35,254 nucleotides of DNA. Source: Komagataeibacter sp. FXV3 (GTDB lineage Bacteria > Pseudomonadota > Alphaproteobacteria > Acetobacterales > Acetobacteraceae). The DNA is taken from contig NZ_VWPI01000019.1 of NCBI RefSeq assembly GCF_015155755.1, positions 1 through 35,254 on the forward strand. The letters run 5' to 3'. The notes under the pieces are model-generated. The model worked only from the letters and a program-made list of their open reading frames with translations. It was not told the DNA's origin and made no database searches. Of the stretch, positions 25,487 to 33,300 are shown piece after piece; position 1 is the first letter of the stretch; each line of letters starts with the position of its first letter. A program made the translations under genes and the position numbers.

Positions 25487-26122
25487 TTGACCACGCCACC
25501 CCGCTCATCAAGAAATCATAAAGAGTCCGAAGTTCTGGATGCCGCTGAACTGCTGTTCCAGAAACAGGGATATGAATCAACCAAGATCGAAGCCATTGCC
25601 GTGGAAGCGTCGGTTGCTTCGGCTACGGTCTATAACTACTTTGAAACAAAGAATAATATTTTTCTAAGTATTATCCTGCGCCATCTGGAGGCAGCCTTGC
25701 CTGAACGCCGTCGGTTCATGCGCGCGCTGCCAGATGACCCGGTGGCCGGTATCATCGCGTTCGAAAACATGCTGGCGGAGCAGGCGCTCCGCTTTCTGGG
25801 GCGGGATTCATGGAAAATCATCCTGACCGCCAAGCTGCTTGATGACCAGTCCGCCGCTTACCGCACGGCGCGGCGTCTGGATACCCTGATCTACAAGCAA
25901 TATATCCGCATACTGACCCGTTATCGTAACATGGGCCGCATCAGGGATGATGTTGATATTGCCCTGTTGGCTTCCCTGTTGATCGATGTCGGGAATGCCA
26001 TTCTGGCGCGGATCGTGGTTTCTGCCCATACGGTGGCGGAAGGCATGAAGCTGTGGGGCGATCCAAGCGTGCGCATGGTCCTGCGTGGCCTGATCGTTGA
26101 ACCGGAAGATACCGCCGCCTAG
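25487..26122 (+). CDS. TetR/AcrR family transcriptional regulator
   Basis: A 211-residue regulator. The N-terminal helix-turn-helix domain is typical: VLDAAELLFQKQGYESTKIE, then IAVEASVASATVYNYFETKN, followed by a mainly helical ligand-binding domain. A TTG start at 25487 is used because no ATG or GTG lies between it and the upstream in-frame stop; the ribosome binding site is weak. It lies 42 bases after the third binding protein and ends the seven-gene plus operon, so it probably senses the imported compound or a product and controls the divergent promoters. This regulatory role is inferred from position. Confidence 0.9.
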   Translation: MTTPPRSSRNHKESEVLDAAELLFQKQGYESTKIEAIAVEASVASATVYNYFETKNNIFLSIILRHLEAALPERRRFMRALPDDPVAGIIAFENMLAEQALRFLGRDSWKIILTAKLLDDQSAAYRTARRLDTLIYKQYIRILTRYRNMGRIRDDVDIALLASLLIDVGNAILARIVVSAHTVAEGMKLWGDPSVRMVLRGLIVEPEDTAA

Positions 26123-26281
26123 ACCCGCATCGGTCCGCAGAACCGTCTGTATTGCATATGAGTCGGATAGCCCGACAGGGAACAGGGGGGGGGCTGCGTT
26201 GGGACATACTGAATCCGTTGCCCGCAACGCGATGCGTGCATGCCAGGCCGGAGGAGGCCGTTGCAGTCCGCATGACAAGAC

Positions 26282-26985
26282 TTAATCCAGTGCCTTGTGG
26301 CTGGCATGGAGCAGAATGCTATCCCCTGCGGGGGGCGAACCCGCCCGCATGATACGTTACGGTAATGACGTTTTCCGTCGTAATATATTTGGTCAGGTCC
26401 GCATTCACGCCATCGAAAATCCCGTCATTGTAGGGTTGCTTTGGTCAGCAGCAGGGCCTCCATTTCCCCGACCAGTGACTGAAAACGGGGGAGGATAGAG
26501 AGTGGCCGTCCCAGATAGGCGGGCACGCGGTCGCTAAGATATCCGGTGAATCACGCTCGTAAGGCCTTTGCAATTCCGTTATGTAACGCACCCACTGCGT
26601 GGCAGATCCCAAGCCGTGTCGTGTAATCCGGCACGTAGGAAAGATCGACCAGACCTGCCACATAATCCTCTGGTGCCACGACATCTTCAAAAATGACGAT
26701 ATGGTTGCCAGTTGGCCGCATACCGATATGATCCCAGCTTTTTCCAATTTTCACGCCAGCCAGCCGACACGTGGATCATGTTCATCTGTTCTGACCCATA
26801 CCAGCGCCCAGGTCAGCTTTTCGTAAATCTACCAGATTCTGGGGCGGTAAGTTGCCATTTTTATCATATCGTGGGGCCTGCTGGATAAAACGTCCAGCCA
26901 GTTCATCCAATATAGATACGTCAGAATTCGTAATGATATCAGTATCAATGACAGTCGTAACAGATGGTTTTGCGACTGTATCCAT
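26282..26985 (-). pseudogene. Decayed acyl-CoA dehydrogenase-like flavoprotein (SfnB/DszC type) gene
   Basis: Reading leftwards from the ATG at 26985, an N-terminal fragment (SILDELAGRFIQQAPRYDKN, then NLVDLRKADLGAGMG) matches the opening helices of acyl-CoA-dehydrogenase-like flavin enzymes. After a large internal loss the mid-domain appears (KSWDHIGMRPTGNH, VIFEDVVAPEDYV, GALHNGIAKALRA). It is cut by an in-frame TGA at 26551-26553, then goes on in the same frame (FTGYLSDRVPAYLGRPLSIL, PRFQSLVGEMEALL). A frame change leads to YNDGIFDGVNADLTKYITTE, and a short deletion joins this to RHYRNVSCGRVRPPQ. One more shift ends in GDSILLHASHKALD and TAA. Several independent lesions show a dead gene. 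The intact ancestor was likely a flavin monooxygenase or dehydrogenase for a sulphur or nitrogen compound. Confidence 0.82.
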
Positions 26986-27362
26986 TTCCGGTGTTCTTCC
27001 CGCACCGTATGATATTTTGCGAAAGACAAAAGAAACCGCTGCATCATCGTGACAGGTGGTTGCCGTTTTCATGGGATGGCATGAAAATTTCAATCCGTGC
27101 CTGCATGGAGGGAATTTATGCACAGGCAGGGGGAACAGGCGTCATGTTCAGTTGATGGTGCGTACTGTGGATGATTGCTTTCGTTTTTATTCAAGTAAGA
27201 TTGCCCACAAAAATAACCTACTCAGTAAAATATATATGGGGCGTACCTGTCAAAAAAACGTTTCGAATATATAATATAATGTATCAGCAACGAATGCGCC
27301 GATTCACCGATGCGCCCGTGCTGCCGATCTCTATATCTGCGGTTCACGTTGTGGAGGATTAC
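26986..27362. other. Intergenic region upstream of the second TonB receptor
   Basis: No gene is supported. The open frame of the receptor extends back to 27171, but that extension has no signal peptide and no ribosome binding site. GGAGG at 27353-27357, five bases before the ATG at 27363, fixes the start. The stretch 27180-27290 is AT-rich and is the likely promoter. No Fur box was recognised. The stretch 26123-26281, left of the pseudogene, likewise holds nothing I can name apart from a run of nine G near 26185. Confidence 0.45.
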
Positions 27363-29663
27363 ATGGTTCCCAAAAAACAGTATCCACATCAGCAAGGACA
27401 GGGCCTTTACTTGTTCCGCCGGTTTCTGGCGGCATCAGTGCCAGTTGCCATTGTTGCCATTCCCGTTACATCGCATGCGGCAACGCCAGCACCATCTGCC
27501 AGGTCAGCTGTGCCCGCTCACATCGCCCGGCATCAGGCAAACGGGGGACAGCGCAGCACAAGTCGTCCGGAAGAGTTACGTGTGACATCTACTGCTCGCC
27601 AGCGTAATTTTTTACAGGCCATGACGGTCAATACCCTGTCGCGTGATGAAATCCGTAATCTCAATATCAATTCACCAAAGGATATTGCAGCTTTCGTACC
27701 CGGTGTTGCATCCGCCAATGCCACATCGGGAAGTACGCCTACCTTTTCCATACGCGGCATCGGGCTGGAAGATTACAGCGGCGCCAACATGAGTGGCACC
27801 GGCATATATTTTGATGGTCACCTGGCACCGTTCCCGGTTTTTTATAGTGGCCAGCTTCTCGATCTGCAGGAAGTAAATGTTGAAAAGGGTCCGCAGGGGT
27901 TTGACTATGGGCGCAGCACGACGGGTGGCGCCATCAATATGGTATCTGTCCAGCCTTCTGCCAAAAAGGAAGGCTATATCGACTGGGGTTATAGCAGTTA
28001 TAATACCAATACGGGAAAGCTCGCATGGAACGTTCCCATATCTTCCAAAGTCTATAACCGTGTCGCCTTCAGCTATACCAAGGGGGATGGTTGGCAACAT
28101 GATGTCCATACCAACCAGCGGTACGGGGCACAGGATACACTTGCACTGCGTAACCTGACAAAAATACTTGTTTCCCCGGATGATACGGTAACGCTCAACC
28201 TGCATTACTCGCGTGATGTGGGGACACCTGTATCACCGCAGAATACGAACGCCGATGCCACGGTATGGGGATCGAAGCCCGGTACTTACGGGATAGCCCC
28301 CAATAGTCCAGCCAATGCAGTAAATGTGGGCGCATTTGCACCCCGACGGCGTGAAAATGGCGGCGGGGTGTCGGTCAACTATTCCCATAAATTTGATAAT
28401 GCAACGTTTGAATCCGTTACATCCATTGATTTCATGCGTCGTAACATTAACGACAATTATGATGGTGAAGCAAAAAGCGTTGGCGATTTTGTATGGGACG
28501 ATACCTATATTTCTGAATCGCATGACATGCGGTTCAGTAGCAGTGTCGGCAACCTGTATCGCTACACGGTGGGACTGTATCAATCTTATGACAAGATTTC
28601 TGCCAATTACGTCAATGACGAGCAGGACCTGTTTGACAGTCCGCTTGGCACCATAAATTCGCATTTCAAGCAGCAGAATATTTCGGCCGGGATTTACGTC
28701 AACAATATCATCAATATAACCAAAAGCCTTGAATTTATCGCCAGTGGCCGTTTTTCCTATGATATTCGCGATTTCAAGGGTGGCACGATTGATACGGGCG
28801 GTTTTGTCACAGGCACGCCAGGATCATACCTGTCCTATCTTGATGAATCGCAGGCCTATCACCGTTTTACGGGAAAAGTCGGGCTACGTTATCGCATCAC
28901 ACCTAATATTCTGGTTTATGGAACGATCTCAAATGGTTACAAGGCGGGAACGTATTTTTCCGCGCCCGTTACGGCGTCACAGGGGCTGGATTATATCAAA
29001 CCTGAAGGTGTTCTGGCGTATGAAGTCGGGGCAAAAGCCCAGTTATTCCATCATCGGCTTGAACTGAGCGGATCCCTGTTCGATTACGAATACCGCAATC
29101 GCCAGACCCTGGTGGTCGCCAACATGCCGGGCAATACGATTTCGCTGACACTCGCATCGCTACCCCGCGCACGGAGCCGTGGCGGCGAACTTCAGGCGGT
29201 CTGGCATTCTCCCATTCCCCATCTGGATCTGCAGGCGGGCTTTGCCTATCTTGACGCGCAGACACTCAGTTCCATGAGTAACCTCAATGGTCTGTCACTG
29301 CTGTCCCCCGTTTCGTCACATACCCAGTTGCCTTATGCGCCTCGTTTTTCATGGGATGGCGTCGCGCGTTATACTGTAAATGTCTCGCCGCGTTACCATG
29401 TCGCGTTGCAGGTAAGCTATTCGTGGAAAGCCCGGTTCTGGTCGTCGCTGTCTGACCCCAATGCGCGGCTTGGACAGATGAGTTCCCTTGGCGCACGGAT
29501 GACCTTCGCGCCCCGGAATGACAAGTGGCAGGCGTCTGTATATGTCGAGAATGCCGCTGACAAACATACGGATGTCATGTCATTCACCACAAACGACAAT
29601 TCCCGCGTCCAGTATATCCAGACGCCCCGTTGGGTGGGGTGTGACCTGCGCTATAATTTCTGA
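27363..29663 (+). CDS. TonB-dependent outer-membrane receptor (FyuA/CirA-like layout)
   Basis: A 766-residue receptor from the ATG at 27363, which is preceded by GGAGG. A signal peptide (FLAASVPVAIVAIPVTSHA-A) is followed by a TonB-box segment EELRVTSTAR, almost the same as EQLRVMSTAR in the receptor at 18862. The plug has SPKDIAAFVPGVAS, TFSIRGIGLEDY, GIYFDGHLAPFP, LLDLQEVNVEKGPQGFDYG and TTGGAINMVS. The barrel ends with GCDLRYNF, the C-terminal Phe expected for BAM-inserted porins. Plug wording and barrel layout differ from the first receptor, so it probably takes a different ligand. It stands alone after the decayed flavoprotein gene and is followed by a hairpin repeat and a transposase remnant. 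Confidence 0.92.
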   Translation: MVPKKQYPHQQGQGLYLFRRFLAASVPVAIVAIPVTSHAATPAPSARSAVPAHIARHQANGGQRSTSRPEELRVTSTARQRNFLQAMTVNTLSRDEIRNLNINSPKDIAAFVPGVASANATSGSTPTFSIRGIGLEDYSGANMSGTGIYFDGHLAPFPVFYSGQLLDLQEVNVEKGPQGFDYGRSTTGGAINMVSVQPSAKKEGYIDWGYSSYNTNTGKLAWNVPISSKVYNRVAFSYTKGDGWQHDVHTNQRYGAQDTLALRNLTKILVSPDDTVTLNLHYSRDVGTPVSPQNTNADATVWGSKPGTYGIAPNSPANAVNVGAFAPRRRENGGGVSVNYSHKFDNATFESVTSIDFMRRNINDNYDGEAKSVGDFVWDDTYISESHDMRFSSSVGNLYRYTVGLYQSYDKISANYVNDEQDLFDSPLGTINSHFKQQNISAGIYVNNIINITKSLEFIASGRFSYDIRDFKGGTIDTGGFVTGTPGSYLSYLDESQAYHRFTGKVGLRYRITPNILVYGTISNGYKAGTYFSAPVTASQGLDYIKPEGVLAYEVGAKAQLFHHRLELSGSLFDYEYRNRQTLVVANMPGNTISLTLASLPRARSRGGELQAVWHSPIPHLDLQAGFAYLDAQTLSSMSNLNGLSLLSPVSSHTQLPYAPRFSWDGVARYTVNVSPRYHVALQVSYSWKARFWSSLSDPNARLGQMSSLGARMTFAPRNDKWQASVYVENAADKHTDVMSFTTNDNSRVQYIQTPRWVGCDLRYNF

Positions 29664-29723
29664 TCCAGACGTTTGGGGAGGAAAAACTCAGGTTTTCAAA
29701 TAACGTTCTGAAAAGAATATTAT

Positions 29724-29775
29724 GGGAAATGCTGCCTTTTGAAAAAAAAGTGGCATTTCCCGATGCGTTTTGAAA
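29724..29775 (+). repeat. Hairpin after the TonB receptor, related to the element at 4740
   Basis: GGGAAATGC (29724-29732) pairs perfectly with GCATTTCCC (29753-29761) around a loop containing TGCCTTTT and A8, and is followed by TTTTGAAAAAA. The order GCTGCC-T-run, A-run, GGCATTT, then TTTTGAAAAAA matches the hairpin at 4740-4790, with changes. It probably acts as the receptor's terminator and is a second, diverged copy of a dispersed repeat. Confidence 0.6.
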
Positions 29776-29829
29776 AAACTCCGGGGCTGGCATAGGTCAG
29801 GAAATTAAAAAAGAACTCCTATCGGAATA

Positions 29830-30048
29830 TTAGCCCAATGAGCGAGGGGTTATAGGCGTTTCCAGAGCATTATGTTCGGCAATACTTTCCCGAAGCTTGC
29901 GCCTGAACAGGGTCGCTGTATTGCGATTGACGTCAACGATCTCCACAGCACTACGTGCTGGCGTGCCCGCAACGGAGTACTCCAGAAGGCGTCTTTGGAC
30001 GGCAGGTTTCAGAGGGCTGCGATGACATGGTTTCATATGGCATATCAA
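29830..30048 (-). pseudogene. Truncated IS1595-family-like transposase (N-terminal fragment)
   Basis: This 72-codon minus-strand frame reads RRLLEYSVAGTPARSAVEIV, then DVNRNTATLFRRKLRESIAEH and NALE. That is the N-terminal helix-turn-helix segment of IS1595-family transposases, which normally runs on into a zinc-ribbon and DDE-type catalytic domain (DESYFGG motif). Here the match stops after NALE, and the frame ends eight residues later, so the catalytic domain is gone. An ATG at 30036 is a likely original start. No terminal inverted repeats or target duplication were recognised. It is a dead remnant of an insertion sequence at the right edge of the accessory block. Confidence 0.72.
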
Positions 30049-30111
30049 GCCTTTATTGGCTGGCCTATGCCAGCCCCGAACTTTTTATAATTTGCGGGTT
30101 GTTACAGGTGA

Positions 30112-31665
30112 TCAGGTATCATTGGCGGAAGCCAGTTGTCGGTCCGCCCATGAAAAACGCCGCTCAACCCGTTTCTGTATGAACAGGAAGAAAAAGACCA
30201 TTGCCAGGTAATAGACCAGGGCAACGGCATAATACTCTGTAAATTCAAAAGTGCGGGCGACCTGCACCTGTGTTACGGCCAGAAGTTCCTGCAACGAAAT
30301 AACTGATGCGAGGGAAGTCGTCTTGAGCAGATTGATGAATTCGTTGATTGTGGGCGGCAAGGCGATCCTGAGCGCCTGCGGAAAAACAACATGAAAATAG
30401 ACCTGCCGGCGGTTCATGCCCAGCGCATCCGCTGCCTGTTCCTGTCCTTTATCCACTGCGCTTAGGGCGGAGCGGTTGATTTCAACCTGATAAGCGGACT
30501 CATTGATCGACAGGGCCAGCCAGGTGGCGAGAAAGGGAGTAAACCATTCCTCACGGAAAACCGGCAGGAACTGCGGTAGGGCATTCCATATGAACAGAAG
30601 CTGCAACAGCGTCGGCGCGCCCCGGAATACCGATACATAAACACGCAATATCTGCCTGATGATGGAATTGGGCCCATTAAGGGTTATTGCCATCGGAATG
30701 GCGATCACGATGGCCGTAAGATGCGACAGCACGGCGATGCTGAGCGTAATGAACGCGCCTTTGATGAACGTGGAGGACTGCAGTGCTGAAAGGAACGTAT
30801 TCCAACGGAACGCGGATGGCTGTGCGTTTTGTGTAAAGGCGGTCCTGTCGTTACCGTTTATGGCCCATTTTTTCTGTATGGTCGTGATGGTGCCGTCTGC
30901 CTGCAGCGCTGCCATGGCCGTGATGAGTTTTTCACGATCGGCGGCGTTTTGCCGGATATAGATCGCAAAATGGCGGTATTCCGGATAATCGGGCGTCAGG
31001 ATTATGTTGACCTTGCCATGCAGCTGTTTCTGTCGGTAATAAAGCTCTACATCCTGACTGGCGAAAGCAAATACGCGCCCGATCAGAAGCTGTTGCACCA
31101 CCTGGTCTTCCGTCGGGTATTGCTGGATGATGATGGGTGGGCGACCGGATGCCGCCAGTTGCTGGTTTTCGCGTTCGATACGGGTGGCGTAACTGGTTCC
31201 CGTCTGGATTGCGATCGTTTTTCCCGACAGGTCAGCCATGGATGAAACCGGCGGGGTGCCTGCCCGTGCCACGATGGCCAGCGACGTATCGAAATAGGGG
31301 ACGGCATCAAAATTCTTCTCGCGTTCCGGCAGCTTGATGATCCCGCTTATGACCATGCCACAACGCTGTGCCGCCAGACTGGGAAACAGGCCGACAAAAT
31401 CCATCGGTGTCACGACCAGGCGGGCGTTCCAGTAGCGGGCCAGCGCCTGTGCCAGATCAATATCCACCCCCGCTGTGGCTGACGCATCCGTGCCTGCCAC
31501 GAATATCATGGGCGGCAGGGTGGGATTGACGCATATTGTCAGCGTCCCGTCATGCACGAACCCCGGTTGGTCAGCCGCCTCGGCACCAGACGGAGAAAGC
31601 GCCAGCAGACATAGTATGGCTGGCAGGTAGCGCAGGAAAAATACATGCAGGCGGGAGAGCGTCAT
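30112..31665 (-). CDS. Fused family-3 binding protein and ABC permease (GlnP-like), no adjacent ATPase
   Basis: The 517-residue protein joins two transporter parts. Residues 1-265 are a signal segment (YLPAILCLLALSPSGAEAA) plus an SBP_bac_3 domain (TLTICVNPTLPPMIF, GVDIDLAQALA, Arg in LPEREKNFDA, Asp in ASQDVELYY). Residues about 285-505 are a HisM-type permease with helices, the YVSVFRGAPTLLQLLFIW stretch and the EAA loop SALSAVDKGQEQAADALGMN then FPQALR. Such tethered binding domains occur in GlnP-type importers. No ATPase gene lies next to it, so it must borrow one, possibly that at 22897. The binding domain lacks the Cys pair of the other three and so is from a different branch. It follows the LysR gene by 51 bases on the same strand. 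Confidence 0.9.
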   Translation of the reverse strand: MTLSRLHVFFLRYLPAILCLLALSPSGAEAADQPGFVHDGTLTICVNPTLPPMIFVAGTDASATAGVDIDLAQALARYWNARLVVTPMDFVGLFPSLAAQRCGMVISGIIKLPEREKNFDAVPYFDTSLAIVARAGTPPVSSMADLSGKTIAIQTGTSYATRIERENQQLAASGRPPIIIQQYPTEDQVVQQLLIGRVFAFASQDVELYYRQKQLHGKVNIILTPDYPEYRHFAIYIRQNAADREKLITAMAALQADGTITTIQKKWAINGNDRTAFTQNAQPSAFRWNTFLSALQSSTFIKGAFITLSIAVLSHLTAIVIAIPMAITLNGPNSIIRQILRVYVSVFRGAPTLLQLLFIWNALPQFLPVFREEWFTPFLATWLALSINESAYQVEINRSALSAVDKGQEQAADALGMNRRQVYFHVVFPQALRIALPPTINEFINLLKTTSLASVISLQELLAVTQVQVARTFEFTEYYAVALVYYLAMVFFFLFIQKRVERRFSWADRQLASANDT

Positions 31666-31716
31666 GATGATGCAGCTTCGGCCGGGACGGACAGGTGGGT
31701 AGGAGGCATGGATGTG

Positions 31717-32697
31717 TCAGCACTCATTTTCGAGTATGGTGCGAAAGGTTTCGACCATAAGACTTGTTTCGGGGGAGGAGCGGTCCAGAAAATGGAACGT
31801 CGTGGTCAGATGCAGGTCATCCAGCCGGAGATGTCGCAGTACCCCGGCGGCAACCAGGGGACGGGCAAAGGGTTCGGGCAGGAAACCGACATAATTTCCC
31901 GTCCGGATCAGCAGCATGCGGGCATCCACGTTTTCCGCCGTGGCTGAAAAGGTCATGCGTTCGCGAATTCTGTCCCAACTGGGCGAACTGGCGACATCTG
32001 ATACTTCTATCATCTGCTGCGTGGCCAACACATCCAGCGTTATGTTGGCTTCCGCCATTGTAAACAGGGGATGGCGTGCGCCACAGTATAGGTTCAGGCG
32101 TTCGGTAAACAGAACCGTGTCCCTGTCATGCGGGCTGGAGTGGTAATAAAGCGCGATGCCCGCCGCAGCCTGTCCGTTCATTACCGCGCATTCCACTTCC
32201 CGGGTTGAAGCGGACCGCACGTCCATGAAGACTTCCCTATGCCGGGCGGTGAAGGTTTCAATGGCCCTCACGATGGCCGTTTCGCCATGGACCTGTGCAT
32301 TGTCGGTCACATACAGGCGAAATCGCCCGCTTAATACGCCACGGGCCGCATTGATGTGCTGCTGGAAGGCGTCGATGTCGCGCTGCAGTTGCTCCACGGC
32401 GTCGAGTACCATCCGGCCTTCGGCTGTCAGGGCGAAACCACTGCGGCCACGCTGGCACAGCCTGACATTCAACCGGTGTTCCAGCGCGGAAATATCGACA
32501 CTGATCGAGGACTTGCTTTTACCCAGGGCGATTTCCGCGCCGGCAAAACCGCCCTGTTGTGCGACCATGCGGAATACACGCAGCATCCGCAGGTCCACTT
32601 CGGCAATCTGGCCCTGAAAGTTGCCATGCCGCCGGGCGGGTCGTGTACGATGCACTGTAGCGGATCTTACAGATGCAGCGGACGGGGGACGCGTCAT
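31717..32697 (-). CDS. LysR-family transcriptional regulator
   Basis: A 326-residue regulator. After a 35-residue basic extension, the winged helix-turn-helix reads LRMLRVFRMVAQQGGFAGAE, ALGKSKSSISVDISALEHRL and VRLCQRGRSGFALTAEG, with a helical linker (VEQLQRDIDAFQQHINAARG) and a type I/II periplasmic-binding-like sensor domain with YVTDNAQVHGET and GNYVGFLPEPFARPL. GGAAA lies ten bases before the ATG at 32697; the long extension before the DNA-binding domain could mean a later start. It is upstream of and on the same strand as the permease fusion (51-base gap), so it probably controls that transporter in response to its substrate, either cotranscribed or autoregulated. Confidence 0.9.
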   Translation of the reverse strand: MTRPPSAASVRSATVHRTRPARRHGNFQGQIAEVDLRMLRVFRMVAQQGGFAGAEIALGKSKSSISVDISALEHRLNVRLCQRGRSGFALTAEGRMVLDAVEQLQRDIDAFQQHINAARGVLSGRFRLYVTDNAQVHGETAIVRAIETFTARHREVFMDVRSASTREVECAVMNGQAAAGIALYYHSSPHDRDTVLFTERLNLYCGARHPLFTMAEANITLDVLATQQMIEVSDVASSPSWDRIRERMTFSATAENVDARMLLIRTGNYVGFLPEPFARPLVAAGVLRHLRLDDLHLTTTFHFLDRSSPETSLMVETFRTILENEC

Positions 32698-33000
32698 GTA
32701 CGACAGTTTCCTTCGTGGCCGGATATGATACAGGCGGACAGAGGTATTCTATCGTTATCAATAAGCAACAAAAAAACATAAAGGGCAAAGGAAAATATCG
32801 TCGCGGGCGATCCCATCGTATCCCTTCTGCAATGAAGGGGATGCTCCCCCCTGCATCTTCTACGTCGTTATGGTCCGATGTCGCGCTCAGCGCCGGTGCG
32901 ATCTGGTGAATGGTTTCCAACACGGGCGGTTCTGGGGTACAGCAGGCGGGCATTCCCCGCGCGGGGGATGGCTTACGGGTTGTGAATAGGGCAAGGTCAC
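32698..33000. other. Intergenic region between LysR and small membrane protein genes
   Basis: These roughly 300 bases separate two divergent genes and should carry both promoters. An A-rich patch at 32755-32800 may belong to the leftward promoter. No gene and no clear operator were seen. AAGG just before 33001 is the next gene's ribosome binding site. Confidence 0.4.
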
Positions 33001-33231
33001 ATGATGGAACAGAAACTCCGGCAGATTAATGGGGACCGGACATTGCTGATGAACGCAGGCGCCTTCATGTGTGTCATCGCGATGCTGGGGATAGCAAATC
33101 TGGTCTGCCGTTTCGTGCTGCATACGGATGTGGTGTTCCTCATGCCATGGCTGGTGGCAGCCACGGGCCTGTATTTTTTTCTGCCGGCACTCATGCTCTG
33201 GCTCATTACAGGCCGTCCGTCCGGTTCCTGA
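33001..33231 (+). CDS. Small two-helix membrane protein of unknown function
   Basis: A 76-residue protein with two clear hydrophobic helices, about residues 16-38 (LMNAGAFMCVIAMLGIANLV) and 44-68 (VFLMPWLVAATGLYFFLPAL), joined by a short loop with a His and an Asp. AAGG lies a few bases before the ATG at 33001. I do not recognise the family. It sits 69 bases before the Hsp70-like gene on the same strand and may be cotranscribed with it. Confidence 0.6.
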   Translation: MMEQKLRQINGDRTLLMNAGAFMCVIAMLGIANLVCRFVLHTDVVFLMPWLVAATGLYFFLPALMLWLITGRPSGS

Positions 33232-33300
33232 ACCGGGCGGGGGGTGCAAAACAGGATTGGGTGGATGGACATGGCGCAGGCACATGCCTATTGAGGCAAT

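Noticed and set aside
11618-26192. Runs of eight to nine G near 11622 and 26185, as possible phase-variable tracts
   Set aside because: Both lie outside genes and away from any promoter I can place, so there is no support for slippage control.
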